Shown here: positions 43,285 to 55,321 of the stretch, piece after piece
Layout: every line of letters begins with the position of its first letter
How positions within the stretch are numbered: the first letter of the stretch is position 1
Source of the DNA: Syncephalastrum monosporum B8922
Taxonomy: Eukaryota; Mucoromycota; Mucoromycetes; Mucorales; Syncephalastraceae
Direction: 5' to 3'
Assembly (NCBI GenBank): GCA_000697355.1
Contig: JNEN01000803.1
Coordinates: 1-64,000, forward strand
Length of the DNA stretch: 64,000 bases
Program-made: the position numbers and the translations under genes
Notes under the pieces: generated by a model
What the model was told of the DNA's origin: nothing
What the model saw: the letters and a program-made list of their open reading frames with translations, nothing else
Database searches by the model: none

Positions 43285-46200
43285 TCAATTGTCTTCCTTC
43301 TTGCTATCTTCTTCCCGGAGTACTTCTTCTTCATCACCCACCGGAGCAAGGTGCTCTTTCTCTAATCGTTTTTCCTCGTCCTCCGCTTCCAATCCGGGTT
43401 CATGGTTACGTTGCACCTCCAGGTCCGTTTCACCTGTCTCGAGCTTCTTGACAGTGACTTTGGCGGTTTCACCCGTACGGATACCACCATCAATAAGCAG
43501 GCGTGCCAACGGGTTGAGCAGCTTCTTTTGGATCAGTCGGTTCAAGGGGCGAGCACCAAACGCCGGCTCATAGCCACGTTCGCCCAGCCAGTCTCGTGCT
43601 GTGGTATCCACCTGCAGCGTAATCCGACGGTCTTTAACGCGCTCTTCCACTTCTTTAAGACGCACGTCCACAATGTTGCGCAGCGCTTGTCGTGAGAGGC
43701 GGTTGAAGATCACCTATACAATTGGATGCATGAGCTTCATTAATCAAACCACCTCCACTGGTTGCTTTTGTGTGTTTACCATCTCATCCACACGGTTGAT
43801 GAATTCGGGCGCAAAAGCGTACCGAACCGCTTCCATAACGCTATCCTTGGCACCTCTGCTCACAACGCCCTCCTGGCCGTTCTTGTCCGATACGAGCGCC
43901 TCGGCACCCAAGTTGGACGTCATGATGATGATAGTATTCTTGAAATCAATCTTGCGACCCTTGCTGTCCGTCAGCACACCGTCGTCCAGCACCTGGAGGA
44001 GCAGGTTGGACACATCCCGGTGGGCCTTCTCCATCTCATCCAGAAGCACGACCGCATAAGGCCGACGCCTGACCGCTTCTGTCAACTCACCGCCTTCTTC
44101 GTGGCCCACATAGCCCGGAGGAGACCCGATCAACCGGCTCACAGCAAACTTCTCCCTGTGCGAGGTTGTCTTTGTGAGTCAGTCCCATAATATACATGTT
44201 GGTCGTTTCCTTACATGTATTCCGACATGTCGACACGGACAATCGCGTTTTCTGTGTCGAAAAGGAACTGGGCAATTGTCTTGCAAAGTTCCGTCTGTCG
44301 TGATTTTTTTTTTTTTGTGAGAAAAGTGGAGAGCGGCATAAGAATTCGTTTGTATCATGCATGAATTCTCGCGTGGCGACTCATTTTTACCTTGCCCACA
44401 CCGGTCGGGCCTAGGAACATGAAGGAGGCGATCGGTCGCGATGGGTTCTGAAGTCCAGCACGGCTCAAACGGACGGCCTCAGACACAGCCTAACCCGGAT
44501 AATCGTTAGGAAAAATGGCGGTGTGACAATTCCCCCCCCCCCCAATCCTAACGGGGGACGCCTTATGTAATTGGCTTACCGTAATGGCTTCATCTTGACC
44601 GACAACACGGGCAGCCAGGACGTCCTCCATGTGGAGAAGCTTCTCGCGCTCACCCCGCATCAGGTTCTACGACAGGTCAGGTTCAGCCTGCAATTAATTC
44701 GATTTGTGTAATATAACGTACCCGCACAGGTATACCCGTCATACGTGCCACGACACGTGCGATGTCGTCGGATGTAACACGCTCATGGATAAGCGACTCG
44801 GGGTTCTCCTCGTCCATGCTGTAAGATAAGGTATGCATAAGCTGCCAAGAACCAAATTGTCCATCTCTGTTCTCCTCATGGCTCGGACTTGCCTGTCCTT
44901 TGGAAGACTCTTTTCCAGGTTCGGAATGACGCCATAGCGCAGCTCAGACGCACGCTGGAAATTTCCCGCTCTTTGCGCTGCATGTGATGATCAATGATCA
45001 TTTGTTCTTGCATATCGCACATTCTTCCACTTACCCAGGTCCAAGTCGACACGCGCTTGCTCCAGATCCTGTTTCACGCGCTTAATCTCATCGAGTTTGT
45101 GTCTAGGGTATACCATTCCTGTGAGTGAGCCGAATTACCGGATAAGGGTCCCTCTTTCTTTCCAGTACCTTTCCTCGTTCCAGACACCTGTCAGACGCTC
45201 ACTCTCTTGCTGCTTTTCTGCGAGGCTCTTTTCCAGCACATCGCGGCGATCGATCGAGAGGGGATCCGACTCCTTGCGGAGGGACTCCAGCTCAATCTGC
45301 ATTGTCATGATCTGACGGTCGAGGTTTTCCAGCGCCTCGGGCTTGCTTTCTTGCTGGAGCCGCAGCTTGGAACATGCTTCATCCACCAGATCGATGGCCT
45401 TATCAGGCAGGAAGCGGTCGGTAATGTAGCGATGAGAATGGATGGCGGCGGACACGAGCGCAGAGTCCTAAATGAAAGGATGATAATTAAAAAACCAGTG
45501 GACTGGAACGATCGGTCACATACAGCAATGCGCACACCGTGATGCACTTCGTAACGTTCTTTCAGACCGCGCTAAAATTGTGGCGTAAATGGATCTCCTC
45601 AGACTTGAGAGCATATGTACCATACCAGAATAGAGATAGTGTCTTGGACCTAATGCGCGCACAATATACAATGAGCTCATCAAAATCACCCCTTAAAAGT
45701 CTGAACTTACGGTTGGCTCCTCCACCATCACGGACTGGAAGCGACGTGCTAAAGCAGGGTCGGCCATGATGTACTAGACATATCACGTAAGCGTGTGGCG
45801 CAATTCATAACACGAAGGCTCATTGTTTTGTACCTTGCGGTACTCGTCAATCGTAGTGGCGCCCACGCAGCGAAGCTGTCCACGTGCTAGCGCAGGTTTC
45901 AGCAGATTACCGGCATCCATAGCACCTTCTGCTTTGCCCAAGCCGAGAAGGTTGTGGATTTCATCAATGAACAGGATAATCTTGCCCTCAGCCTCCACGA
46001 CTTCTTTGAGGACACCCTTTAAACGGTCCTCAAACTCGCCACGGAACTTGGCTCCTGCCACGAGACTGCCCAAATCGAGGGCGACGACGCGTCGACCCTG
46101 AATGGACTCGGGCACTTCGTTGGCAATGATGCGTTGGGCAAGGCCCTAGTAACACATTATGTTGGGACGTTTGATGTCTCTCCTGGCTTATCTTACCTCG

Positions 46201-46963
46201 GCAATAGCTGTTTTGCCAACACTTTCGACGCATGACCGTCAGTAGTGCGTTTACGAAATGTGGAATATAAATGTGCGCTTACCCAGCTTCACCAATTAGA
46301 ACCGGGTTGTTCTTGGTGCGTCGTGAGAGTCTAAATCGAAGCAGGTCAGTATTGAAATGGGCTCTCATCTTATCCATAAAGCATTACACTAGATTGGGAA
46401 GTTTTAGCAGACATGAAAGGCGGCCGTGTTGATTTGAAACATACCTTCAATGGTGCGACGGATTTCCTCGTCACGACCGATGACAGGGTCTGTGCACACA
46501 TGAAATAATTAAGTCCGCTGCGCGATCACCGTGATGCATAAACACTGCTGCCTTACCGAGCTTGCCCTTTTCGGCCAAAGCCGTCAAGTCGATGGCCTAG
46601 ATGCGATAGGAAGGTGTTTTGAGCCCATCCATGCATACAGAAGAGTATAATGCCTGCTTACGTATTGTTCCAATGGCTTTTCCTCGGGCTGCTGTTGTTG
46701 TTGAGGGTTGATACGGAAACCGCCGGGCGGCATACCACCATTGGCTGGTATGTGTTAGAGTACCGCCTCTGGCTCAATAATACAGCCTTACCATAGAATC
46801 GCTTCTGCACGAGGGCAGAAGCGGTCGCCAGCCGCGGCACCATGAGACGAGCGGAAGTCATGACGGGAGTGATGGTGCGCGCCATTTGCGTGTGGGCTCG
46901 AAGAGGAATGGGGACATTACGCCGCTGAGCAGCCGTAATGGCAGTGCGTCTGATTTGCAGCAT
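43285..46963 (-). CDS. HSP78: Mitochondrial ClpB-type disaggregase Hsp78
   Basis: A multi-exon minus-strand gene encoding about 800 residues. The first 57 residues are basic and hydroxylated ([20 protein letters not shown] onward to QKRFYG), a mitochondrial targeting sequence. After a Gly/Pro/Gln linker the protein enters AAA-1 directly ([20 protein letters not shown]; Walker A GEAGVGKT; Walker [11 protein letters not shown]). The coiled-coil M domain follows ([20 protein letters not shown]), then AAA-2 (Walker [27 protein letters not shown] pore loop; sensor [20 protein letters not shown] region). The ClpB N-terminal substrate domain is absent, which distinguishes mitochondrial Hsp78 from cytosolic Hsp104. 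It works with mitochondrial Hsp70 to resolve aggregates. About a dozen short introns occur, several within 50-70 nt. Confidence 0.94.
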
Positions 46964-48049
46964 AGCAAAATAGAGAAAGAAGTTGTCTGCTCAACAAGAA
47001 GGAAAGACGCAGAAAGTCGAAGAACGACAAACCAGGGTCATTCATGCTCCACCGCATCTTTTTTTGTGTTTGCCTGTCATTTTCGAGCTCAGCCTTCTGT
47101 ACGCGTTCTCCAGAACCTTGCGTAGCAGTGCAAATGCCTTAAACAAATACAATTGAGACACGCGTCGATGAAACGCTGCTAGTAAATCTGACGCTTGTGT
47201 GTTTTATTTATTACTCCAGACCCTTTACTGCTTTAGGCCCGATTTCTTGTGAGGTGTAAATTCTGTTCACACATCACATCAAAGTTGCTACGGCTGCTTC
47301 CGTAACCTATGGTAAACCTACACTCGTAACAATGTGTAGAGCGCCAATAAAATTATCATTATAGTAGCTACGCAGCATGGTCCCGCTTCTCGCCAAAGCT
47401 CTCCCCTCATGGTCAGTTCTCCCGCCGATAGCGTTATATATCGGTATAGCGAACTAATAAGACTCAGCAATGGAGATGTCTGTTTTAATAAAACACTGCC
47501 AGCTGGTCAACATTGCGACTGAACATATATTACTGCTATCAACACATATTCCCTTTCTTTTGAAATGCTTAGACGCGTCCGGAACATTAACCGAAGCAAA
47601 TAACATACAGTATCATGATCATATTCGTTAAGTTACAGAAGGAAATAGTCAGTCCTGAATCTGCCATAACATCAATAGTCACAAGCACTCTCTTTCTTTG
47701 TTGGGTAGCTGTGTTTTTCGTCGGTTTCTTGCAGTTGCTGTCCGTACAAAACTATGTCTATAGGAAGCTCAATCTCATTTGTTTCCGTTTATATATGTTC
47801 TTCTTTCAGCATGTCCGTCAGCCTTTCATGTTTCGCTTGATCAGATCCTTTTTATTTTTTTTTTGTTTCCGCGCATAAGTTCACGTGCTAGAATGTATAT
47901 GCGTAAAACCGGTGTGTGATGAAAATTTGCTATAGCCGAGGTGCAAGATATATAAAAAATCCTATCAGCTACATATGTACTATATATAAATCCTCTCAAG
48001 TATAAGAACACGCGTGCTACAACTACAAGCAGCACAGCAACTCGTTAAA
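46964..48049. other. AT-rich intergenic region
   Basis: About 1.1 kb with no coding signal; open frames are under 90 codons and unsupported. Two TATA-like sequences occur near its right end (47949-47960 and 47981-47990). Confidence 0.45.
47981..47990 (+). promoter_or_regulatory. TATA box upstream of a possible small gene
   Basis: TATATATAAA lies 60 nt before an ATG at 48050 in a AAAATG context, a spacing compatible with a core promoter and short leader. Confidence 0.35.
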
Positions 48050-48163
48050 ATGAGGGAGTCCAAGACAACGTGGAGCTTCAAGCCGCGCGTTTGGTTGACG
48101 CGTTCGGCCGCGACGGTCAGTCAAACGTCGGTATCATCTGCGTATCGCATCATGGCGGTCTGA
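48050..48163 (+). CDS. Possible 37-residue small ORF
   Basis: ATG to TGA encodes 37 residues, beginning MRESKTTWSFKPRVWLTRSA and ending in RIMAV. It stands out because it is locally GC-rich (GCGCG, CGTTCGGCCGCGACG) within an AT-rich gap, has a TATA box 60 nt upstream and an AAAATG start context. The composition is basic and hydroxylated, like a mitochondrial presequence, and it could be the first exon of a spliced small gene (a GTATCA donor lies inside near 48131). I do not recognise the sequence. It may equally be chance. Confidence 0.25.
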   Translation: MRESKTTWSFKPRVWLTRSAATVSQTSVSSAYRIMAV

Positions 48164-48663
48164 AATTTATACCATGTCGTACGTAAGGTCGGGCTCATGG
48201 CAGTCGTTTCTGCCAATCGTAAAGTTGCACATAGTCATATGCGTACTTACACGGCTTGAATGAGTAGAGAGATGTGTTATTGCGCGCAACAAGGATTCCG
48301 CGGTCTGAGCTTTCATTAGGGCGTAAACCCAAAATAATGGTAGCGCGGTAATAAGAAAAGTTGATCGTCTCTATTAGAACCTTCTCGTTCCCCTATCCGT
48401 GATGTGACAAAACAAACGGGATTTTTAATTTATAAATATATGGCACTCATCGATATCTTAAAGCTGGCGTTTAATGGTATGAGACGATAGGAGTATATAC
48501 ATATCATATTACGAACATTGAGTCATATAAAATATATTATCCGGAAAGAGGGTACGGAGGACATTCAGATGTAGGCTGATAATGGAAGCGTGGTATCTAC
48601 TGAAATGAACGGTGGACATATGTGATGAGATGGTGATGCATAAATAAATAATAGAATGCAGAA
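48164..48663. other. AT-rich intergenic region
   Basis: Five hundred bases with no supported feature; it probably holds the 3' UTR of the P450 gene at its right end. Confidence 0.4.
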
Positions 48664-50272
48664 TTAAGTGTGTCGTCCGGTAAAGATGAGCGGTTCACGC
48701 GGTGGGAACTTGGTCATGCCGAGCAAGACATGGTCGGGAGCGCGGGTCTTGAGCTTGGTCGAGATATCATAACGCATGACGAGCTCGGCGAGGACATACT
48801 TGATTTCATTGACGGCAAAGTAGCGGCCCGGACAGGCGTGCGCACCGAAACCAAAGGTGACAAAGTCTTCGGCGATGGTGGAGCTGGGCAATTCAGCGGA
48901 CAAGAAGCGATGGGCATCGAACTGGTCGAGCGGGGTGGGGCCGATGGGCTCAGCCGCAAAGTGCCAGTCCTCAATGGCGCCAACGACCAAGCTGCCCTTG
49001 GGAACAGTCATGCCGTTGGAAAGCACGACGTCTTGGAGGGCACGGTGATGCATGGTGAGGCGATCGACGTTGAAACGGAGTACCTCGCGCAAGAACGAGT
49101 CCAGGAGGGGGAGGTGAGCGGTCGACTCTGGTGTCAGATGGATGCCTTTGAGTTCCTGGCGCAGCTCAGCAATGAGGTGAGGGCGGCATGCCAGTTCGTG
49201 CAAGGCAAAGGTGGCAAAGTGGGATGTGGTGTGGATGCTGGCAAGGGCAATGTTCTTGAAATAAAAGGCAGCATCCTGGACGGAGCGGAAGGAGCCGTCG
49301 GACCGCTGGAGGCCGAGGGTCATGGCGGTGAAGGTGGGCTCGCCCGTGTCGAGCTCCCCGCTCTGCTGACGCCGGATGAGATCTGGCACAACAAGCTCCA
49401 TGACGAGGTCGAGCTCTTCCGTGACGGACATGTAGCGGCGGACATACCAGTTGCCGAGCCAGGCCGGCATGATGGACAGGGCCATGCCGGCCTTGATGAT
49501 TTTTTGTGTAAAGGTTGCCATCGCGGTCACGAGACGCGGGTCTCTGCCAACGTCGCTCCCAGCGAAGCACAGGCAGGAGATGTGAGAGATAGCCATGGCC
49601 AGAAAATCCCAGCCTTGGATGGATTTGCTCTCGCCCGGCGCCAGGCCGAGTTGTTCTGCCAGCGCATGCTCAAGGCCCTCCTGGATACGCGGGGAGAAGA
49701 CGTGGATCTGCTCTTCTTTGAAATTGTGCTTGATAGGATAGATGACTAACAAGAGAGAGAAGAAGGGGTTGGCCAGGTGATCATCATGAAGGGATGTATG
49801 GCGGGTTATTACTAGGGTGCTTATCGCGCGGATTCATTCGCTCCGGTTTGAACTTGTGGCTGTAAGAGATGTCAAAGACGCGCTGAGTGGGGACGAGCGA
49901 CTCAATGCCGTCTGTAAAGCTAAAGGACTTGCTCCCTGCGCGGAAGAGTTCTGGGATTAAGTGGCCTGTAAGTACATAAAAGGTCTGTCCAGCGAGACGG
50001 ATCGCAAAGGCCGAGCCATAGCGCGCCTTGCACTGGGCGAGAAACTCCCTCGGGGCACGCTCCATTTGGAGGGTGTGCCCCAGCAGAGGAAGGCTGCCGC
50101 TCACAAAAGGGACATGGTGCTGCGTTTCTTCCTTGGCGCGCACGAGTCGAGAGGCCGTGTAGGTGCTTAAAAGGGCGATTAGGATAGCAAGCGCGGTTTT
50201 GCGCTGGTCTGGCTCACGAAAGAGACTGCCCACAGCCGACAAGGTCTTGCTGACAAACGCGTTGTCGGTCAT
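48664..50272 (-). CDS. Cytochrome P450 monooxygenase
   Basis: Two exons (49813-50272 and 48664-49745) give 513 residues. An N-terminal anchor (about residues 27-44, ALAILIALLSTYTASRLV) precedes a Pro-containing hinge and the P450 fold. The I-helix region reads IALASIHTTSHFATFALHE, with Thr-Thr where the oxygen-activating A/G-G-x-D/E-T-T lies; the acidic residue before Thr is replaced by His. The K-helix E-x-x-R is FLREVLR. The heme loop is FGFGAHACPGRYFA with the ligand Cys458. It is closest in style to fungal P450s of the ent-kaurene oxidase-like group, which often serve secondary metabolism, but no cluster enzymes are nearby and a detoxification or lipid role is equally possible. It is divergent from FAF1 with 327 bp between starts. 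Confidence 0.9.
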
Positions 50273-50599
50273 GTCGTGTTTGCTAGATATAGAAACAATT
50301 AAGAGGAAGAAGCGGACAAAGAGAGGAAGAGGAAGAGGAAGAGGAAGAGGAGGAGAGAGACAGAGAGACAGAGAGAGAAACGGACGGATTCATAAGTGCG
50401 CGCTCTTTTCTTTTTTGTGTGTGTAGGATGTGGTTGGTTGTGTCGTTTCGGTGTGTGGGTGTGTATCTAGTTGCTATTCGTCACGCACGGACATTCCCCA
50501 ATGTCGGCAAAAAGTGGCTTTTGTCCGCGCCTTTCCGCTGATTTCACCCATTATCTTAGACTTTTTTCTTTTGACATTTCATACACACATATACGCACC
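50273..50599. promoter_or_regulatory. Divergent promoter region, P450 / FAF1-like
   Basis: A 327-bp gap between divergent start codons. The P450 side is a purine-rich tract on the + strand (50301-50382, GAGGAAGAGGAAG repeats), i.e. a polypyrimidine leader for the P450. The FAF1 side contains a T/C-rich stretch (50560-50580). No TATA box is clear. Confidence 0.5.
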
Positions 50600-51445
50600 A
50601 TGTCGTGGCAAGATCTAGTTGCCAATGTCAAGGCAAACACGGCGCGTTCCAGCAAGACGATGCCTGCTCTGAAGCGGAAACAATCGTATGTCATTTAGCT
50701 GTTTTGTCCATTGTTTTGGATACGCCATTCACGAGAGATCTAGTCAATCTACAGCAGCACCTGTGGCGAAAAAGTCCAAAGTCAGTGACAAGACCCGATC
50801 TTCCACCGGTCCTCAAGTCGTTGTTTTTGACGATTCGACACTCGTATCGAAAGCACCCATTGACAGTCGCTCGTCTAAAAAGGCGTTTTTGGTAAGTTGT
50901 ATGCTTTCATTAAAGATAAAACTCAGGCCAGCTGACAGCGGCCCCAAATTTAGTCGGGCAAAGTGTTCAAAGAGACAGCGACGGTGGAAGAAAAACCGGT
51001 CCTGACCGACAAGGAGAGAGAACGCGAAGAGGAAAACGAGCAAAAAGATGTGGAGCTCAAGGAGCTTTTGGCGACCACCCGGCTGCTGGAAGAGTACCAA
51101 AAGGAAGAGATGACTGGCAAAGAACGGCGGAAACACATGATGAGCAAGCTCGATGAGCTCGGTATCAGAGGCGGGGCCAAAGAGAAGCGTGCACTGCCGA
51201 TGGCCCTGGGTATGCAAAACAAGGCCAAAGAACGCGATGCCAAACGACTGCAAGACGCCAAGGACCTCGGTATTTACGACAAATCAATCAAGCATCTCTA
51301 TGTCAAGCAGACCAAAAAGAAGCGCGACCGTGATCCGGGTATCACCAATGGCGTGGGTCGTATGAAGGGTGCCATGTTAACCCTCAAGCAGCGTGATATC
51401 TCCCGCATCCAGAACGAAGGCGCCAAACCGAAACGAAGAAAGTAG
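50600..51445 (+). CDS. FAF1: Faf1-like (C1orf131 family) small-subunit ribosome biogenesis factor
   Basis: Three exons (50600-50685, 50744-50891, 50954-51445) give 241 residues. The protein is highly charged. It has a central Lys/Glu helix (EKPVLTDKEREREEENEQKD, LLEEYQKEEMTGKERRKHMM) and a conserved basic C-terminus: KKKRDRDPGITNGVGRMKGA followed by MLTLKQRDISRIQ. This VG-[RK]-[MV]-KGG/A-x-L-x-L motif is typical of Faf1/C1orf131 (DUF4602) proteins, which join the 90S pre-ribosome (SSU processome) and are needed for 18S rRNA production. A nucleolar location is inferred. It converges with SEC61, 112 bp between stops. Confidence 0.78.
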
Positions 51446-51556
51446 TTGCAGACGGATAAATAAATATATATATACCCTTTCCATAATTAAAAAAAGTTGG
51501 AATAATGTACAGTACAGGACTTTTTTTTTTTTTCTTTTTCCCGTTCCTTTTTTTTT

Positions 51557-53310
51557 TTACTGCATACCAGCAGCCATCATGCTTTCCATGCTCATACCAC
51601 TGTCCATCTGCTCCTTGACAAACATTTCAAAGTACTAAAAGGAAGAGTCAGTCTATCTAAGCTAACCATCCCATGAACCCAATGTGTATTTTTTTCCTTA
51701 CCTGGAAGATAATCGTGACGCACAACAGGATACCCGTACCAGAGCCAATGGCACCCAGCATGTCAGCGAGGACCGAGATAGCACCGAGAATAGCGCCACC
51801 AAAGGAAGCAGCGACGGGAATAACGCGCTTCAGCTCCTTGTACTGAGACTCGGCACGGTAACCCACGATCACAACCTGCTGCTCCTTGAGCTGGCGGGAG
51901 ACATCGCGCGGCGACGAGCCGGAGACCTGGATCCAAATGGACGAAAGGAAAGCGCAAGCGCCGAGCATAAACGCAATATAGACGACGGTGTGGACAGGAT
52001 CCAACAGCGCGGCCGTGAAGCTGCGCGGCGCCGAGAGGTAGTAGGCAAAACCGCCCGTAGCGAAGAGCTGGTTGGAGCCCTCGAAGGGTTCCCAGACACC
52101 GAGAATGCGCACCAGGACGTTGTTCTCGAAGCGCTTGAAGAGCATCTGCGAGATCATGAACAGGTTCGAGGTCATGGTGGAGGTCAGCATGATGGGCATG
52201 TTGGAGGTGTAGAAGAGCTTGATCGGGTACGAGGCGCGCTGGCCACGGACACGGTTGGACTTGATGGGCAGCTCAACGCGGAAGCCCTGAAGATAAATGA
52301 CCAAGGCAAAGACACCGACCGTGCTCAGCAGGTTCATAATGTTGGGCAGGTTGTCACGGTAAAAGGCCTCCTTCAGGGCACGCGTCTTGTCCTTGCGGTT
52401 GAACAGGAGAGAGAAGAGCGCGACGATGGCGCCCTCAAACTCGTCGCCACGGCCGAGGTTGATCGTCGTCGGCGACAGCGCCTTCCAGAAGATGGTCTCG
52501 CAAATGTTGGTGGCAATGAACAGGTTGATGCCCGAGCCCATACCGTAGCCCTTTTGGAGCAGCTCGTCAAGCAGAAGCGTGACCATCGAGGCCGCGACGA
52601 GCTGCACAATCAGGAGCACACACACACCCGCGCCAATCTCCTTCGGGCTACCATACAGACCCGTCAGCACAGACACGGTGGCGTGCCCAATGGCAATCAC
52701 GACGGCAAACACTACGGTGGGCAGATAGGCCATGAGACGCGGAATTCTTCCATAGCACACCGCCTCCTCCCCGCACACACTTACACTTTTGAGCGCCACT
52801 GAATAGGGCACGGTCTTCCTTGATGCTGTAGTCAACGTGGATCAGGTTGGAGCCCACCAAGAGCTGCATGATCATGCCCGACGTCACAATAGGCGTGATA
52901 CCGAGCTCCATCAGCGTACCGCGGTTGGAGGCGAGAATAACGCGCATCCAGAAGAGAGGGTCGGACGAATCGGATGACATGATGCCGTACAGAGGGACTT
53001 GCGACATGACCAGAAACACAAACAGCGTCACTGCCGTCCAGAGCACCTTTTGGTTGAAGGGCACCTAAGATTGCCCAAGGCAGGCTCTTGTGAGCACCGT
53101 GTCATATATTATATTTACTGCTTTTGCAGGGGACAATACCTTTCGGTCAGGCGAGGCAATTTCTGGCAGGATGGCCATAAACGGCCGTACAAGATGCAAT
53201 ACCCGGACTGCATTCAGGAGGACAGAGATCAGTCAACGCGTTCGGAGAGTAGACAATATCATATATTCGATTCGATATGATATTTTATATGCTATAAACT
53301 TACAACCCAT
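51557..53310 (-). CDS. SEC61: Sec61 alpha subunit of the ER translocon
   Basis: Five exons (53304-53310, 53140-53207, 52787-53064, 51702-52746, 51557-51634) give 491 residues. The first coding exon holds only ATGGGTT; the joined start reads [20 protein letters not shown], close to Sec61 N-termini. Ten membrane helices are expected; the plug/pore region [18 protein letters not shown], helix-linker [49 protein letters not shown] and [14 protein letters not shown] are all present. The C-terminus is [18 protein letters not shown], Met-rich as in fungal Sec61. It forms the protein-conducting channel with Sbh1 and Sss1, translocating secretory and membrane proteins. The large fourth exon has strong codon bias with almost no A/T third positions, as for a highly expressed gene. 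Confidence 0.96.
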
Positions 53311-53798
53311 GGAAAGTAGAGGAGCACGCAGAACACACAGACAGTCGTGGTTTGCCCGCGTTTTACTTTGTATCTGACTCTGATTCGAGCTCTTTTTCTT
53401 CCCCAGCAACGCTGAATTTTTTACTTTTTTGCCAGGCGCGACCACCAATCAAGTGCTTCCACCTTCATCTCTTTGTACCACCTTACGACGACCATCATAT
53501 ACAGCACTGTACCATGCTATACCCTGATTGAGTATAAACCACATTCACACAATGTTATACGCATACACGAGGAAAAAAGCGAAAAACTTGTGATAATAGC
53601 AGTATGGAGTACAACAAGAATCTTTTACTCTTCTACATAGTGGATAGTGGAGAGGGCGATAGTAGGTTGTCGGGAAAAAGGGGGATGTGAGTGCAAAACG
53701 TTGCATAGAGTAACTGGCCAGCAACACTAGTGTATGAGAACAAGCAAAAGAAATAAAAAAGGCAAACCAAAAAAGTCAATTTTTGGGAGGTGTATAAA
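53311..53798. other. Intergenic region (SEC61 promoter, CDA 3' flank)
   Basis: About 490 bp without coding signal. The part adjoining SEC61 is its presumed promoter; the part before 53799 is the A/T-rich 3' flank of the chitin deacetylase. Confidence 0.45.
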
Positions 53799-55191
53799 TT
53801 AAGCAAAGAAGAAGACAGCGAAGAGGGCAGCGACGAAGAGAGGAGTGTTAATCTTCGTCACAACACCATCCGAGCTGTCGCCCGAGGAGCCAGACGCAGC
53901 AGGCGAGACGCCCGAGCCGGTAGCAGCCGAGGCGTTACCGTTGACAGCCTGGTCAAAGGTGGGGAAGGTGATGCTCTTCTCAACATAGGGGTTGGTGATG
54001 TTCATGCAGGTGGCGACGTCAAGGATGTTCTTGTACGCCTTCTTGAACTCAGAGTAGTGCTGCATAGCAAAGTCCATGGTCATGTTGTTGATCTCGTGGG
54101 CAAGGACAAGAGCACCGTCGTTGGCGAACGTGCCGTTCTGGCCCATCTTGACAAAGTCGTCGTAGTTCTGGTTCACAGTCTCGGTCGTGACACCGGGCAT
54201 GGAGTTCGCAGCCCAGTCGTCGGTGTCAATGTTCCACAGAATAGCAGTCAGGTTCAGCTGGGTGGCGATCCAACGGACACGGTCATCCAGATCACCTTGA
54301 GCCTAGATAAATTTTTTTTTGTTTTTTCGACACTGATTAGTTTCCGGAATTTTTAAACTCAAAAATCAGGTCACTTACGGGACGCCAGTACAGAGGGGTC
54401 AAGCCAGTGACGTACTTGATAGCCTTGGTGGTGTAGTAGAGCTCAGCAAGAACTTCCTGGTTAGTCAGCGTGGTCATAAGCTGGTGAGACCAGGTGTGGC
54501 CGGAGATGTGGTGACCGTCCTTGACACCGCGGAGGGCGCCATAGGGCCAGGCCATGACGTTCGAGCCAATGTAGAAGAGGGATGCCTTTTGGTTGTTCTG
54601 CTGCAAGAAGTCATAGAAAGCGTTGTGCGAGCAGTTCGGACCATCATCAAAGGTCTAATTTCATCATGTCAATAAAATAAGCGTTTGAATGTTTGCATAG
54701 CATTGCTAAGCTATATATGTTTGTTTGTCACTTACGTAGCCGAGGGTCTCGGGCTCAGGGCAGTGCGAGATATCAGCGTTGACGCCCTGGGCCTTGGGCG
54801 TCATACACTGCGAGGCAGACCACCAGCAGTCGGGGTCGTTCTGGGTGTCGTAGCCCTGCATGTTGAGGGCGCCATCAGGACCCTTCTGGCGGACCTGGAT
54901 GTTGGGAGCCTTGGTCCAGTCGATCGAGTTGTACAGGTCGGTGAACTCCTTGGAGGTGTTCATGCCGTTGCCGGTAGCAATCTCCCAGGAGGTGGGCCAC
55001 GAAGCCTTGTCGAAGACGTAAGGCGAGTTGTACCAGGTGCACTCCTTGGTAACATCATACGAGGTGGTTTGCTCAATATCGGGGATCGAGATTTTGGTGG
55101 GGTCAGTCGTGCTGGTGTAGTTAGTCTTCACTTCAGCCGAGGCGAGCAGGGCACCCGCGGCCGAGAGGAGTACGGCAGCTTTCCAGGTCAT
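53799..55191 (-). CDS. CDA: GPI-anchored chitin deacetylase (carbohydrate esterase family 4)
   Basis: Three exons (54736-55191, 54379-54654, 53799-54302) give 411 residues. A signal peptide (MTWKAAVLLSAAGALLASAE) precedes the NodB-type domain. Motif 1 TFDDGP (153-158, catalytic base and metal Asp), motif 2 SGHTWSH with metal ligands His205 and His209, motif 3 WRPAQGD (about 242-248), motif 4 DTDDW and motif 5 LAHE are all intact, so the enzyme should be active. It removes acetyl groups from chitin to give chitosan, a main wall polymer of Mucoromycota. The Ser/Gly-rich tail (SAATGSGVSPAASGSSGDSS) and terminal hydrophobic segment FVAALFAVFFFA indicate a GPI anchor. Extensive third-position C/G bias suggests high expression. 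Several N-glycosylation sites are present. Confidence 0.95.
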
Positions 55192-55312
55192 GATGGTTGG
55201 TGAGATGTAAAGGAAGGTAAGGGACGAAGAAAGAGGAAGAGAAAAGAATACAAGTAAAGAGAGAAAGAGAAAGGGAAGGAAATGGTCTCAGGTGGCAGAC
55301 CCTTCCAGCCAA

Positions 55313-55321
55313 TTTTATATA
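55313..55321 (-). promoter_or_regulatory. TATA box of the chitin deacetylase gene
   Basis: TATATAAAA on the minus strand, 122 nt before the CDA start codon and followed by a pyrimidine-rich leader. A TATA plus CT-block is the usual arrangement for highly expressed fungal genes. Confidence 0.5.

Noticed and set aside
48670..49749. 359-codon open frame on the + strand opposite the P450 gene
   Set aside because: It mirrors the P450 exon exactly. The P450 has the heme loop and E-x-x-R motif; the antisense frame is low-complexity and stays open because of strong GC third-position bias.
51684..52802. 372-codon open frame on the + strand opposite SEC61
   Set aside because: Same explanation: highly biased SEC61 codons remove antisense stops. 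The predicted antisense protein is Asp/Glu/Arg/His-rich nonsense.
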